A stretch of DNA of 64,000 bases, from assembly GCA_947259165.1 (NCBI GenBank), contig CAMYKY010000008.1, positions 23,959 through 87,958 of the forward strand, written 5' to 3'. The DNA is from an uncultured Acidobacteriota bacterium. GTDB taxonomy: Bacteria; Acidobacteriota; Vicinamibacteria; Marinacidobacterales; SMYC01. This document shows positions 1-8,433 of this stretch, piece by piece. The notes beneath the pieces were generated by a model that was not told where the DNA came from, did no database searches, and saw only the letters and a list, made by a program, of their open reading frames with translations. Position 1 is the first letter of the stretch. Each line of letters opens with the position of its first letter. The position numbers were made by a program, and so were the translations under genes.

Positions 1-2194
1 GTGCGGAGACGATCGCGAGCTCCGGTTGTACCGCGTCGAGAAACGACTCGGTGGTCGAGGTTCGACTTCCATGGTGGGCGAGTTTAAGAACGTCGGCCCG
101 GAGATCGAGACGCGATTCCACCAGTCGGTTCTCGAGCGAGGCTTCAGCATCTCCGGTCAGCATGACCCAACGACCTGCAAAGCCGACCCGCAACACGATC
201 GAGCGATCGTTCGAGGTCTCGTCGGGGCCGTCGCCGGCGGCGAGAACTTCGAATCGTGCACCGCCTAGCTCGAATCGCTCCCCAACGCGAAGGGTACGCA
301 CCGGCACGTTGCGACCGTCGGCATCCGCGCGCAACGCACGATACGCAGCACGTTGGGGGTCGGGGTTTCCCTGCCAAAGCTCGTCCACACGCATTTCCCT
401 GACAATCGTGGCGAGCCCACCGATGTGATCGAAATCCGCATGGGTGACAACGACCGCGTCGAGTCGTCGAACTCCGCGATCGAGCAAGAAAGGCAGCACG
501 ACGCTTTCACCCACGTCGAGCGACGACATCGGCAGCCCACCCCCGTCGATCAAAACCGTTCCACCAGTTGGAAGGGTCAACACAATCGCGTCACCGTGGC
601 CAACATCGAGCGCCGTGATCTCGAGCGCGTTCGTAGCAGGTTGATACGGCACGAGAGCGACCACGAGCAGGGCGCCCATCACCACGGCTGCGCCCCGTCG
701 AAGCTGCTTCGACGAGCAACGCAGAGCGAGGAGCGCCCCCGCGTAGACAACGATGAAAAGCCAGGAAGGAGCCCCGACGCGTATCGACGCCATCGGAAGC
801 TCCGACGCAACCTCGGCGACTCCAGTAAGAATCGCGACCGCCAGGCGCGTGGTCGCACCGACGACGGTAGCAAGCAGCGGAACTCCAGAAACGATGACGA
901 GGAGGAGGCCTAAGATGCAGATCGCGGCAGCGACGGGGATCGCGGCGATGCTGGCTACGGGTGCGGCAGGACTCAACCGGTGAAAATGCCAGGCGGCTAC
1001 CGGTATCACGCCTAGCTGAGCAGCGAACGACACGGCGAGGGGCTTCGCAAGAAGACGGGTCCACGCGAGACTCTCGGCAAACGACTCGTGAAGCAACACA
1101 ATTCCAATCATCGCCGCCATCGTGAGCTGAAAACCGGCATCCAATAGATTCGCAGGCTCCCAAAGCAGCAAGCCGAGCGCCGCCAGCGCGAGCGCGTTGC
1201 CGACTGTCCCGCGCAGGCTTGCAAGCCGCGCAGCCATCAAGACCGAGGCCATCACCACCGCACGAACGACAGGCGCACGACTCCCGCAGAACAGAGCGTA
1301 GAGCGGGAGCAGCACGAGCAAGACAACAATCGTCGTTCGAGTACTGAAGCCGACCCACCTCAACAGGCCATGAAAGAAAACCGTCCAGATGGCGACATGG
1401 GCCCCACTAATGGCCATGACGTGGAAGATCCCGGCGCGCTGGTAGAGCCGTTCGACCTCGGTCGAGAGCTCGGCGCGCACGCCGGTCACCAGCGCAGCCA
1501 CGACGCCAAAGGCATCGGGCGAGCCAAGCCCCACTTCGAGCCGCGAAAGCGCAAAGCGTCGAACAACAGAAACCATCGCCGCTAGCGCCGTCGACGACGT
1601 CGCGCTCCGCACGAGGAGACCGCTTTTGACCGAGCCCAACAATTGGATGTGCTGCCGCTCGAGATAACGGATCCCGTCGAAACTGCCTGGATTCTCGAAA
1701 AACGTAGGCTCTCGAATCGCCACCCACAAACTCACGCGCTCGCCCGTAACCAACGTTTCGAGAGGGGCTCTTTGGCTGCCGCGGACGGTGACTCGCAGCC
1801 CACCTCGCGCCGGCACTGATTTGCGCCTTATCCACACGGAATCGACGTCAACGAGCAGCATCGTCGCATCTTCACGGGAATCAGGCTCACCTCGAAGCCG
1901 TCCTGTCACCAACCGCGGCGAGGTGAGCTCGCTTTCTCCGAAGCGCGCGAAGACGAGGCCCAACTCCGAGCGGTCGATCGCTCGTCGGTGCAGCGTCTGG
2001 GACACATTGCCGAAGAGAAGGAAGGCGGCGACAACGAGGCAAGAGCCAATACGAAGATGGTCACGTGCGGAAGCAACGAGCGCGCCGGCTACCGCGAGCA
2101 GTGCCAGCACCAACAGAAACGGAGGGCGAGTCACCGCAGGCAACAGCACGCCCGCAATCACCGCGACGCAAAGCGGAACCGCCGGCGCTTTCAC
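1..2194 (-). CDS. comEC: ComEC/Rec2 competence DNA-uptake channel (3' end off the window)
   Basis: Inner-membrane channel that takes one strand of transforming DNA into the cytoplasm. The frame is open from GTG at 2194 to the window edge (about 731 codons); a stop codon lies just upstream in the same frame and there is no ATG, so GTG is the likely start. Visible in order: N-terminal hydrophobic segments, an OB-like region, the competence core with the motif HVMAISGAHVAIW, a run of membrane helices, and a C-terminal metallo-beta-lactamase-like domain with LDVGHGDAIVL, THADFDHIGG, LTGDAE and LAHHGS. Only the last residues are missing. It starts 23 bases after the secreted hypothetical gene on the same strand. 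The family assignment rests on two independent domains in the right order. Confidence 0.93.
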   Translation of the reverse strand, partial: MKAPAVPLCVAVIAGVLLPAVTRPPFLLVLALLAVAGALVASARDHLRIGSCLVVAAFLLFGNVSQTLHRRAIDRSELGLVFARFGESELTSPRLVTGRLRGEPDSREDATMLLVDVDSVWIRRKSVPARGGLRVTVRGSQRAPLETLVTGERVSLWVAIREPTFFENPGSFDGIRYLERQHIQLLGSVKSGLLVRSATSSTALAAMVSVVRRFALSRLEVGLGSPDAFGVVAALVTGVRAELSTEVERLYQRAGIFHVMAISGAHVAIWTVFFHGLLRWVGFSTRTTIVVLLVLLPLYALFCGSRAPVVRAVVMASVLMAARLASLRGTVGNALALAALGLLLWEPANLLDAGFQLTMAAMIGIVLLHESFAESLAWTRLLAKPLAVSFAAQLGVIPVAAWHFHRLSPAAPVASIAAIPVAAAICILGLLLVIVSGVPLLATVVGATTRLAVAILTGVAEVASELPMASIRVGAPSWLFIVVYAGALLALRCSSKQLRRGAAVVMGALLVVALVPYQPATNALEITALDVGHGDAIVLTLPTGGTVLIDGGGLPMSSLDVGESVVLPFLLDRGVRRLDAVVVTHADFDHIGGLATIVREMRVDELWQGNPDPQRAAYRALRADADGRNVPVRTLRVGERFELGGARFEVLAAGDGPDETSNDRSIVLRVGFAGRWVMLTGDAEASLENRLVESRLDLRADVLKLAHHGSRTSTTESFLDAVQPELAIVSA

Positions 2195-2216
2195 GCGCGC
2201 GGTCCGGAAGACGGTG

Positions 2217-3137
2217 CTAGAAGCTCAGATCGTTTCGCGACTTTTTGATCGCGAGTCCGCGGGACAAAGCGTCGAAATCGCTTTCGTTCTCGGCCACACG
2301 GCTCTCGGGACACGTCAAGCTCAAGACGTAGGCGAGATCTCGCGAGTACACGATGACGAGGCGATTGTAGACGCTGACGAACCCTACGTTCTTGGTGAAA
2401 CGGAACTCGTGCGCTTGATACGGTTCGAGACCGATATCGCCGCTCGAGAGGTGTTGGTACCCGGGCGCCGAAGAGATCGACGTCTCGATGCCTTCGACGA
2501 CTTTGCGAAAATCGCCCCGTCCCCGAAGCTTCTGACGGATTAGCGCGAGGGTCGCGCGCGCCTCGGTCGATTCTTTGTCGAGCGCCACCGCGACATCGAA
2601 TGAAGGAGGCATATCCTCGAGCCGCCACGTCGAAGAAGGAACGACGAGGCTTACTTGAAGCTCGTCGTTCGCCCAGACCGGGGGCGGGCTCGCGGAGAGA
2701 TCCGTCGTCGGTGTCGCGACCGCGGGTGCCGGCGGGGACATCGGAGCGGGCTGAGCCATCGGCGGCTCCGGAGCGATGGACTCCGTTGGCATGGGCGCAG
2801 GCTCCGGCTGGGCCGCGGGGGCTTCCCGCACTATCGGAGCCGGCGGAGCCGGCGGAGGCGTCGGAGCCGGCGGCGCAGGCGGTGGTGGCGCAGGAGCGCG
2901 AGCGGGCTCGGCCACGCCCCCACGGCCATTGGCCTTTTCCGTCTCCACGAGATTCACGTAGGAGCGCGGCACTGATTGGAGCCTTCCTTCCAACGTGGTG
3001 AACTGCACGGTGCCGCCCTTGACTTCGTAGCTCTGGATTGACATCCGAGAGCCATTGACGAACACGATCGTCTGCTCGACGGCAGCAAAAGACAGACCGG
3101 TAACGAAAATCGAGGCCAGGACCAACAATACTCTCAT
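2217..3137 (-). CDS. Secreted Pro-rich hypothetical protein with PsbP-like C-terminal domain
   Basis: Protein of 306 aa with no function I can name. The start at 3137 (MRVLLVLASIFVTGLSFA) is preferred because GGGAGA lies about 8 bases upstream and the sequence begins with a clean signal peptide; upstream in-frame starts lack this. After the signal peptide comes a short beta-rich segment (VNGSRMSIQSYEVKGG), then a Pro/Ala linker of roughly 90 residues, then a folded C-terminal domain ending in a pattern (NRLVIVYSRDLAYVLSLTCP) that resembles PsbP/DUF1795-like domains. That resemblance is an inference from memory. It is likely exported and could be co-transcribed with comEC, 22 bases downstream. 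Confidence 0.7.
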   Translation of the reverse strand: MRVLLVLASIFVTGLSFAAVEQTIVFVNGSRMSIQSYEVKGGTVQFTTLEGRLQSVPRSYVNLVETEKANGRGGVAEPARAPAPPPPAPPAPTPPPAPPAPIVREAPAAQPEPAPMPTESIAPEPPMAQPAPMSPPAPAVATPTTDLSASPPPVWANDELQVSLVVPSSTWRLEDMPPSFDVAVALDKESTEARATLALIRQKLRGRGDFRKVVEGIETSISSAPGYQHLSSGDIGLEPYQAHEFRFTKNVGFVSVYNRLVIVYSRDLAYVLSLTCPESRVAENESDFDALSRGLAIKKSRNDLSF

Positions 3138-3253
3138 CGAACGATCTCCCATACGCTCCGGACAACCGCTCGGCGGTCTCGAGCGATAGCTCGACGCTTC
3201 CAGGTGGTTCTTGTTTCTTGGCTGTCTTGGAGAAGCCGTGTCCACCGTAAGTA

Positions 3254-4588
3254 TCATCCGTCCCGGGGGGCCGGATCAAGTGGCGCGCGGGACAACAAAG
3301 CGACCGTCTCGAAATGGTGCGTGTTGGGGAAAAAATCCAAAAGCTCGAGCCGGCGCAGGTGAAATCCGTTCCGGCACAAGAAGGCAGCGTCACGGGCAAA
3401 AGCCGCCGGGTCGCACGAAACGTAACAAATCTCGCGAAGCGGGGCTCTGGACAGTGTCTCCCTGAGCTCGCGCGGTAACCCGCCGCGCGGCGGATCGACG
3501 ACGACGTAGTCGCCCCGCTCGAACCCAAATCCGGCCGCGAATCGACTCGCGTCCTCGCAGGTAAATCGGACATTGACGCCCGCAGCCTGGGCGTTGGCGA
3601 CCGCGTCTCGCACGGCGATGGGCGACGCTTCGACTCCCACGACGGTTCGCGCCCGCCGCGACAAAGGAATCGCGAACAAGCCAACGCCGCAATAAAGGTC
3701 CACGACTCGTGAGACCGCCGCGGAAGGCGCCACGGAAGCGACGAGTCTTTCGACGAGAAATCGGTTCGTTTGGAAGAACGCACCAGCACTTTGGCGTAGC
3801 GCGACGCCGGCCACGCGATGATGTACGAAGGCGCGACCCGCGCGCACCTCGCGAGAACCCGACGCGACGGCAAAGCCTTCGAGTGCGGTTTCGCGGAGAA
3901 GTGCCTCGCGGACACCACGGTCGAATCGACGGAGTCCATCTCTAGATCTGACGAGAAAACGACCGATGATCCTCCCTACCTCGTCACTTGATTCTTGAAG
4001 CTCGACGGAAGCCAGGCCACGAGCCAGCGCGTCCTCGTGTTGCAGGTACTTGCGAACCCGGAGCCAGCATTCGTTGAGCTCGTCGCCGGCGAGGTGACAG
4101 TGTTCGACATCCTCGACAAAATGGCTGCCGCGCCGGCGAAACCCCATGGCCAGACCGCGATCCGTGCGCGAGACATGAAATCGCAGCCGCGTACGGTATC
4201 CCTGCTCCGGAGACGGCGCCACGCGGACATCGAGCCCACCACTCACGTCCGCCGTACCGGATACGCCGAACGAACAAGCTCCGGTGCGGAAGAGGCTTTC
4301 GAGGAGAATCTTCCGTTTGGCCGCAAGCTGCGCATCTGGAGTGAGGTGCATCAACGAGCAACCACCGCAGCGCTCGTCGTACCGGCACGGCGCATCTCGG
4401 CGATCGACGGACGGCTCAAGACACACTGTGCTCCGGCCTCTAAGAAAATCCTTCCGTTCCTGAACCACCTCGACGCGGTGTCGCTCAGACGGTGCGGTTT
4501 TTGGCACGAAAACGACCCGGCCCTCGTGGCGTGCGAGACCGTCACCTCCGGCAACAATTTTCTCGATCTCCACATCGAAGCTCGCCAT
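3254..4588 (-). CDS. TrmA/RlmD-family RNA 5-methyluridine methyltransferase
   Basis: SAM-dependent enzyme that methylates C5 of uridine in rRNA or tRNA. Length 444 aa is normal for RlmD/RlmCD-type enzymes. Seen in order: N-terminal TRAM-like domain (about residues 1-60), the iron-sulfur cysteines (CRYDERCGGC), the FFQTN motif, the SAM motif DLYCGVGLFAIP, VVDPPRGG, the nucleophile region YVSCDPAAFARD, and the C-terminal DFFPNTHHFETVALL. All catalytic motifs are present. ATG at 4588 is chosen because GGTAGG lies 6 bases upstream; ATG at 4594 would abut it. The exact target base (23S U1939, U747 or tRNA U54) cannot be decided from sequence alone. Confidence 0.92.
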   Translation of the reverse strand: MASFDVEIEKIVAGGDGLARHEGRVVFVPKTAPSERHRVEVVQERKDFLRGRSTVCLEPSVDRRDAPCRYDERCGGCSLMHLTPDAQLAAKRKILLESLFRTGACSFGVSGTADVSGGLDVRVAPSPEQGYRTRLRFHVSRTDRGLAMGFRRRGSHFVEDVEHCHLAGDELNECWLRVRKYLQHEDALARGLASVELQESSDEVGRIIGRFLVRSRDGLRRFDRGVREALLRETALEGFAVASGSREVRAGRAFVHHRVAGVALRQSAGAFFQTNRFLVERLVASVAPSAAVSRVVDLYCGVGLFAIPLSRRARTVVGVEASPIAVRDAVANAQAAGVNVRFTCEDASRFAAGFGFERGDYVVVDPPRGGLPRELRETLSRAPLREICYVSCDPAAFARDAAFLCRNGFHLRRLELLDFFPNTHHFETVALLSRAPLDPAPRDG

Positions 4589-4640
4589 ATCCATCCTACC
4601 GGACCCCCACGGGTCTCCTATCGGTCCCCTATCAATCCCC

Positions 4641-5285
4641 CTATCGATCGAAGAGGCTCAGTCGGGGCAGCTTCGCTCGCACGCGGAGACGGCGGCGGTA
4701 CGCGCTTTTGAGCGCCGAGCGATAAACCTTCTCCGGCATTCGGTCGCGATACGCCGCAAGGGAACGAGCCGCTTCGGTTCGAAGCGATTCGCACTCGGCA
4801 GCATCCATCGCGTCCTCCGCAGCGTCGATGAGCTGTTCGTCGATCTCGGTCAAACCGTCTTCGATCGCCTGAAGGCTGGTTCCGGATGCGCCGAGCCGAG
4901 CCACCTGGGTCGCGAGCTCCGGCGCCAAGTCCGTGAGCTCAGCTGCGAGACGTGACAAATGGGCAGTCGCATCGACTCGGTCTTCGGCTGGACCTCCAAG
5001 GCTGGCGCCCTCGTCACGTCCTCCGAAACTCACCTCACGAAATCGCCGGAATGCAGCTTCGACGGTTTGGCGGCAGTAGCCGAGTTTGCGCGGTTTCGCG
5101 GCGGCTCGCGGTCGTTCGAACACGCGCTCGATACCTTCCATGACGACGTGCACGGGAATCCCTTGCTCTTCCCATTTTGCGACTAGCGCCCACTCGGCAG
5201 GCGTGATGAAGAGCGGACTACCCCGGCGTTCGACGAAATACGTCTCAACTGCTCCGTAGTAGCTGGGCTCCTCGTCAGTGGTCAT
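4641..5285 (-). CDS. Conserved hypothetical protein, coupled to birA
   Basis: A 214-aa soluble protein I cannot name. It begins with an acidic, aromatic stretch (YYGAVETYFVERRGSPLFIT), continues with PAEWALVAKWEEQGIPVHVV and an Arg-rich segment with LGYCRQTVEAAF, and ends in a helical, Glu/Ala-rich half that may form a coiled coil. No signal peptide or membrane helix is visible. Its start overlaps the end of birA by 11 bases, so the two are probably translated together, downstream of the response regulator. I recall similar proteins in other Acidobacteria, but no function. Confidence 0.75.
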   Translation of the reverse strand: MTTDEEPSYYGAVETYFVERRGSPLFITPAEWALVAKWEEQGIPVHVVMEGIERVFERPRAAAKPRKLGYCRQTVEAAFRRFREVSFGGRDEGASLGGPAEDRVDATAHLSRLAAELTDLAPELATQVARLGASGTSLQAIEDGLTEIDEQLIDAAEDAMDAAECESLRTEAARSLAAYRDRMPEKVYRSALKSAYRRRLRVRAKLPRLSLFDR

Positions 5286-6066
5286 CGGACTCTAGAAGGT
5301 GGATAACGTCCTCAGAGTACAAGATCCGTTCGGTGTCGTCATCCAGTCGGATTGCTAGACCCCCATCTGCGGCGATACCACGGGTGCTCGCCTCGAACGC
5401 GTCGCCGGCTCTAGGCTGAACCCGGACGCGCCGGTTCTCGTCTCCTTCCGCAAGCTCTCGGAAGCGGAAGACGATTCGACTCGGATCCCGCATTTGCCAC
5501 CACGACTCGAGGCGCGAAACGATGTGAGCTGCGATGTCTCGCTCGTCGAGACCGTGCTCGGAGAGCCCCACCGCACGCCTCCGAACTTCCGCGGGAAGGT
5601 TGGCGAGTTGCTGGTTCACGTTGATGCCAATTCCAGCGACGAAGTTTTCGGGCTGCGAGCCCCGAAAGCTCCCCTCACAAAGGATGCCCCCTAGCTTGAG
5701 TCCGCCCGTGTAAAGATCGTTCGGCCATCGAAGGCGCACATCCAGCCCGCTGAGCCCGTTGAGAGCCTCGGCCGTGGCAACCGCCGTCAAGTGCGGCAGA
5801 AGAGAGACAGGGTCGTGCAGCTCCGGCGTCAGGATGACGCTCAGGTAGAGCCCGCCTCGATCGGATTCCCAGCGACGACCGAATCGGCCTCTTCCGGCGG
5901 TCTGCTCTTTCGCAATGACGAGGCTGCCATGGGGCGCCCCGCGACGCGCGTAGTCCAGAGCCAGGTCGTTCGTCGAGCTCGCCTTTTCGACGGTGAGGAT
6001 GAAACCGCCCCAGCGAGCGCCGGCTCGGCAAAGGCGTGCGCCGAGACTCGAGTGGTCCGGATCGAT
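5275..6066 (-). CDS. birA: Biotin--[acetyl-CoA-carboxylase] ligase, lacking a standard start codon
   Basis: Attaches biotin to the carrier domain of acetyl-CoA carboxylase. Without the N-terminal repressor helix-turn-helix it is a class I ligase. Motifs: ASSTND, the biotin/AMP loop EQTAGRGRFGRRWES, RWPNDLYTGGLKLGGIL (the KWPND motif) and GIGINVN, then a C-terminal SH3-like domain. The family-conserved region begins right after the TAG of the upstream response-regulator gene and in the same frame. Between that TAG (6070-6072) and TTG at 5790, which would delete the catalytic loop, there is no ATG, GTG or TTG. The best candidate is ATC at 6066 with GGGG 6 bases upstream; CTG, a frameshift or a sequence error are alternatives. 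The given 5' end is therefore provisional. Confidence 0.85.
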   Translation of the reverse strand: MDPDHSSLGARLCRAGARWGGFILTVEKASSTNDLALDYARRGAPHGSLVIAKEQTAGRGRFGRRWESDRGGLYLSVILTPELHDPVSLLPHLTAVATAEALNGLSGLDVRLRWPNDLYTGGLKLGGILCEGSFRGSQPENFVAGIGINVNQQLANLPAEVRRRAVGLSEHGLDERDIAAHIVSRLESWWQMRDPSRIVFRFRELAEGDENRRVRVQPRAGDAFEASTRGIAADGGLAIRLDDDTERILYSEDVIHLLESDDH

Positions 6067-6069
6067 TGG

Positions 6070-7863
6070 CTACCCCGACTTCGGGAGTTTCGACTTCAAC
6101 ACGTCGATCTCTCTGCGAATCAGACTCTCGGCCAAATCGGGAACCACCTCCCAGGCAATTTCCTGGATGACCTTGGAAGAGAGCTTGTCGACCACACGTT
6201 GAGCGACGCGCTCCACGAGATCGTCGTCGACAGAGTCGGTTGAACCGGCTACAGGCAAAGAAGGCTCCGGGGAGGCCACGATCGGCGCTGGCGTAACGGA
6301 TGCACTCGCTGGGGCCGCCGTCCCCATCGCGGGAGGCTCCGGTGTGTCCAGGGGCGAGAAGCCGCTAGCGGCATCCACGGGAGTGAAGTTTGGTTCTGGC
6401 TCCGTCGACATGGCTGGGATCTCCGTAAGCTCTGGAGGCTCCGGGCTCAACGGCTCGGCTGGCACGCTCAAGGGCTCGAAGGCGCTTCCGCCTGCGATAA
6501 CGGGATCGATCGTAGCTTGCGTGTTCACCGAGGGTATCGGCTCCGGCTCCTTCGCGACCGGCGCAACCTCGTTGGTAGCGCCCAATTCGGGAGGCGCTGG
6601 TGTCAAAGGGTCCACCATCTCGAGCGGCACGATCGGCGCCAAGGGGTCCACCATCCCGGGGGGCGGCTCGAGGGCAGCCGCGGCAGGTTCTTCCTGAGAC
6701 GGTGGCGGTGGCGCGATGTCGAGTGGCGGTGGCGCCGTGCCGAGTGGCGGTGGCGCCGTGTCGAGTGGCGGTGGCGCGATGTCGAGCGGCGGTGGCGCGA
6801 TGTCGAGCGGCGGTGGCTCAACGACCGGTGGTGGTTGTGGCGGCAGCTCTGCTGCAACGGGACCAGGTGGTGGTGGCGCAGGGGCGGCAAAGTCTTCGAA
6901 CCCACCCAAGTCACCGCCCGGCGGCTGAGGCGACGGGGCATCCGAACCCGTGGGCATCTGCCAGGTCGCATCCAGATCTTCGCTGCCGACCGTCATTTCG
7001 TTGTCGACGACGCCCCCTATGTTCGGATCGACCCCAGCGAGCGGCGTTCCAGCCATGAAGACCGTAGCCTCGTCGTCGTCATCGAGCCCGGGCGAAGGAG
7101 GCGCAGGTACGGCGCCACCGACGTCGCTCCAAATATCATCAGAGGCTCCTGGCAGTGAAGAGGGAGGAGACGGGACGTCGGGGGAATCATTCGTTCCGAG
7201 GAGCATGGTGTGATCCCCAGGATCCATAGCGAGCTCCCGCTCGCCCGCTTCGATGGCGAAGTTCTCGTCGAGACCCGCCGAATCGCTTGGCGGCGCAGGC
7301 GTCGGCATCGCCGGAACTTGAGGCCCGCCAATCGGCGGAAGCGGCGGCGTTATCGTCGGCGGTGCCACGAGGACGGTTTCATCCGACTCGTCAGCGAACG
7401 CGCTCTCGGCTTGCATCAACGGGTCCGGCTGCATCGGTAGCGGAGCAGGCGCCGCGGCGACAGCAGCCGGTGCAGCAGCGACCTGGCCTCCTTGAGCACC
7501 CGCAAGAAGCTCCTTGACCTTGGAAATCAGCGTCTGCGGCTCGAACGGTTTCGCGAGAAAACCCTCGCAGCCGGCTGCCTTCGCACGCTCCTGATCGAAC
7601 GGCTCGAACGCACCGGTCAAAAGAAGAACCGGGATGTGCTTCAGCCCATCCGTAGACTTGATGAACTCACACACCTCGTAGCCGTTCTTCTCGGGCATGA
7701 TGATGTCGCACAGCACGATATCCGGCTGGATGGCGTTAATCTCATCGATTGCCTTTTGCCCATTCCCAACCGTGTGGAGCTCGAAATCCTCATCGGAAAA
7801 CGTGAGCTCGATAACCTTTTGAATGGTTATGCTGTCGTCGGCGAGCAGGATCTTATGTCCCAT
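6070..7863 (-). CDS. CheY-like response regulator with long Pro-rich linker and C-terminal helical domain
   Basis: Receiver protein of 597 aa without a recognisable output enzyme or DNA-binding domain. The receiver occupies residues 1-120 with D9/D10, phospho-acceptor D53 (VLCDIIMPEKNG), T83 and K105 (AKPF) all present, so phosphorylation is likely. Residues about 130-520 are Pro/Ala/Glu-rich and contain at least five near-identical 7-residue repeats (PPLDIAP type). The last 55 residues (DDDLVERVAQRVVDKLSS and on) are an amphipathic helix bundle also seen at the end of gliding/polarity-type regulators such as FrzS-like proteins (from memory). A strong GGAAGGAGGGG ribosome site precedes the ATG. 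It is the first gene of a likely operon with birA. Kinase partner not in the window. Confidence 0.85.
   Translation of the reverse strand: MGHKILLADDSITIQKVIELTFSDEDFELHTVGNGQKAIDEINAIQPDIVLCDIIMPEKNGYEVCEFIKSTDGLKHIPVLLLTGAFEPFDQERAKAAGCEGFLAKPFEPQTLISKVKELLAGAQGGQVAAAPAAVAAAPAPLPMQPDPLMQAESAFADESDETVLVAPPTITPPLPPIGGPQVPAMPTPAPPSDSAGLDENFAIEAGERELAMDPGDHTMLLGTNDSPDVPSPPSSLPGASDDIWSDVGGAVPAPPSPGLDDDDEATVFMAGTPLAGVDPNIGGVVDNEMTVGSEDLDATWQMPTGSDAPSPQPPGGDLGGFEDFAAPAPPPPGPVAAELPPQPPPVVEPPPLDIAPPPLDIAPPPLDTAPPPLGTAPPPLDIAPPPPSQEEPAAAALEPPPGMVDPLAPIVPLEMVDPLTPAPPELGATNEVAPVAKEPEPIPSVNTQATIDPVIAGGSAFEPLSVPAEPLSPEPPELTEIPAMSTEPEPNFTPVDAASGFSPLDTPEPPAMGTAAPASASVTPAPIVASPEPSLPVAGSTDSVDDDLVERVAQRVVDKLSSKVIQEIAWEVVPDLAESLIRREIDVLKSKLPKSG
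6711..6826 (-). repeat. 21-bp tandem coding repeat (PPLDIAP units) in the response regulator
   Basis: About five copies of a 21-base unit (on the plus strand ggtggcgcgatgtcgagtgg plus one base) differing at a few positions. They encode the Pro-rich linker heptads. Repeat number probably varies between strains through slippage. Confidence 0.8.
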
Positions 7864-7952
7864 CGCCCCTCCTTCCGGCTGTACGAGTTCGATCGGCCTT
7901 CGTCTGGTGTGTGATATTCGTGACTCGAGAGCTTAATACTGAGATTTGAGAA

Positions 7953-7981
7953 ATGTTAGCACGCACCCGCTGGAGTGTCAA
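7953..7981 (-). promoter_or_regulatory. Sigma70-type promoter for the response regulator operon
   Basis: On the minus strand, TTGACA (7981-7976), a 17-base spacer and TAACAT (7958-7953). The -35 is perfect and the -10 matches 4 of 6. Transcription would start near 7946, giving a leader of about 80 bases before the ATG at 7863. Confidence 0.6.
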
Positions 7982-8009
7982 CCAATGCAGAATCATAATT
8001 CCTTCCTTA

Positions 8010-8432
8010 CTAAGGCTTTAGGCGCTTGTGCAGCAGCTCGACGATCTCCGCTGTGGAGGCGCCAGGCTGAAAAACCGCGGCCACGCCCATCTCGAGCAGT
8101 GCCGGGATATCTTGATCCGGAATGATGCCTCCAACGAACACCGCAACGTCTTCCATCTCCCGCTCGCGCAACAACTCGAGGATACGCGCAATTAGGTGCT
8201 GGTGCGCCCCCGATAAGACGGACACCCCGATGGCGTCAACATCTTCTTGAAGAGCCGCATCGACGATTTGCTCCGGCGTCCGCCGCAGACCCGTATAGAT
8301 AGCCTCCATCCCGGCATCACGAAGCGCGCGTGCAACGACGAGCGCGCCCCGGTCGTGCCCATCCAACCCCGGCTTTGAAACCAGGACGCGAATCGGGCGC
8401 GCACGGTTGCCTAACTGGTTGGCAGCAGACAA
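8010..8432 (-). CDS. Cobalamin-binding subunit of a methylmalonyl-CoA mutase-type enzyme
   Basis: A 140-aa stand-alone B12-binding domain. It carries the base-off/His-on motif [13 protein letters not shown] (His is the lower cobalt ligand), [13 protein letters not shown] and [11 protein letters not shown], which is the usual pattern of mutase C-terminal domains. The start is TTG at 8432: it is preceded by GGAGGG with a 9-base spacing, and longer in-frame versions would only read the antiparallel frame of icmF. It lies 1 base after the icmF stop. IcmF already has its own N-terminal B12 domain, so this subunit probably serves another mutase catalytic chain encoded elsewhere, or is an accessory carrier. 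Confidence 0.88.
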   Translation of the reverse strand: MSAANQLGNRARPIRVLVSKPGLDGHDRGALVVARALRDAGMEAIYTGLRRTPEQIVDAALQEDVDAIGVSVLSGAHQHLIARILELLREREMEDVAVFVGGIIPDQDIPALLEMGVAAVFQPGASTAEIVELLHKRLKP

Positions 8433-8433
8433 A

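Noticed and set aside
2191..3939. 582-codon minus-strand frame covering the secreted protein and part of the RNA methyltransferase
   Set aside because: Overlaps two supported genes in another frame; low-complexity Arg/Ser translation.
6070..6072. TAG readthrough giving a response regulator-BirA fusion
   Set aside because: No known fusion of this type and a helix-ending C terminus right before the stop; kept only as an alternative to the missing birA start.
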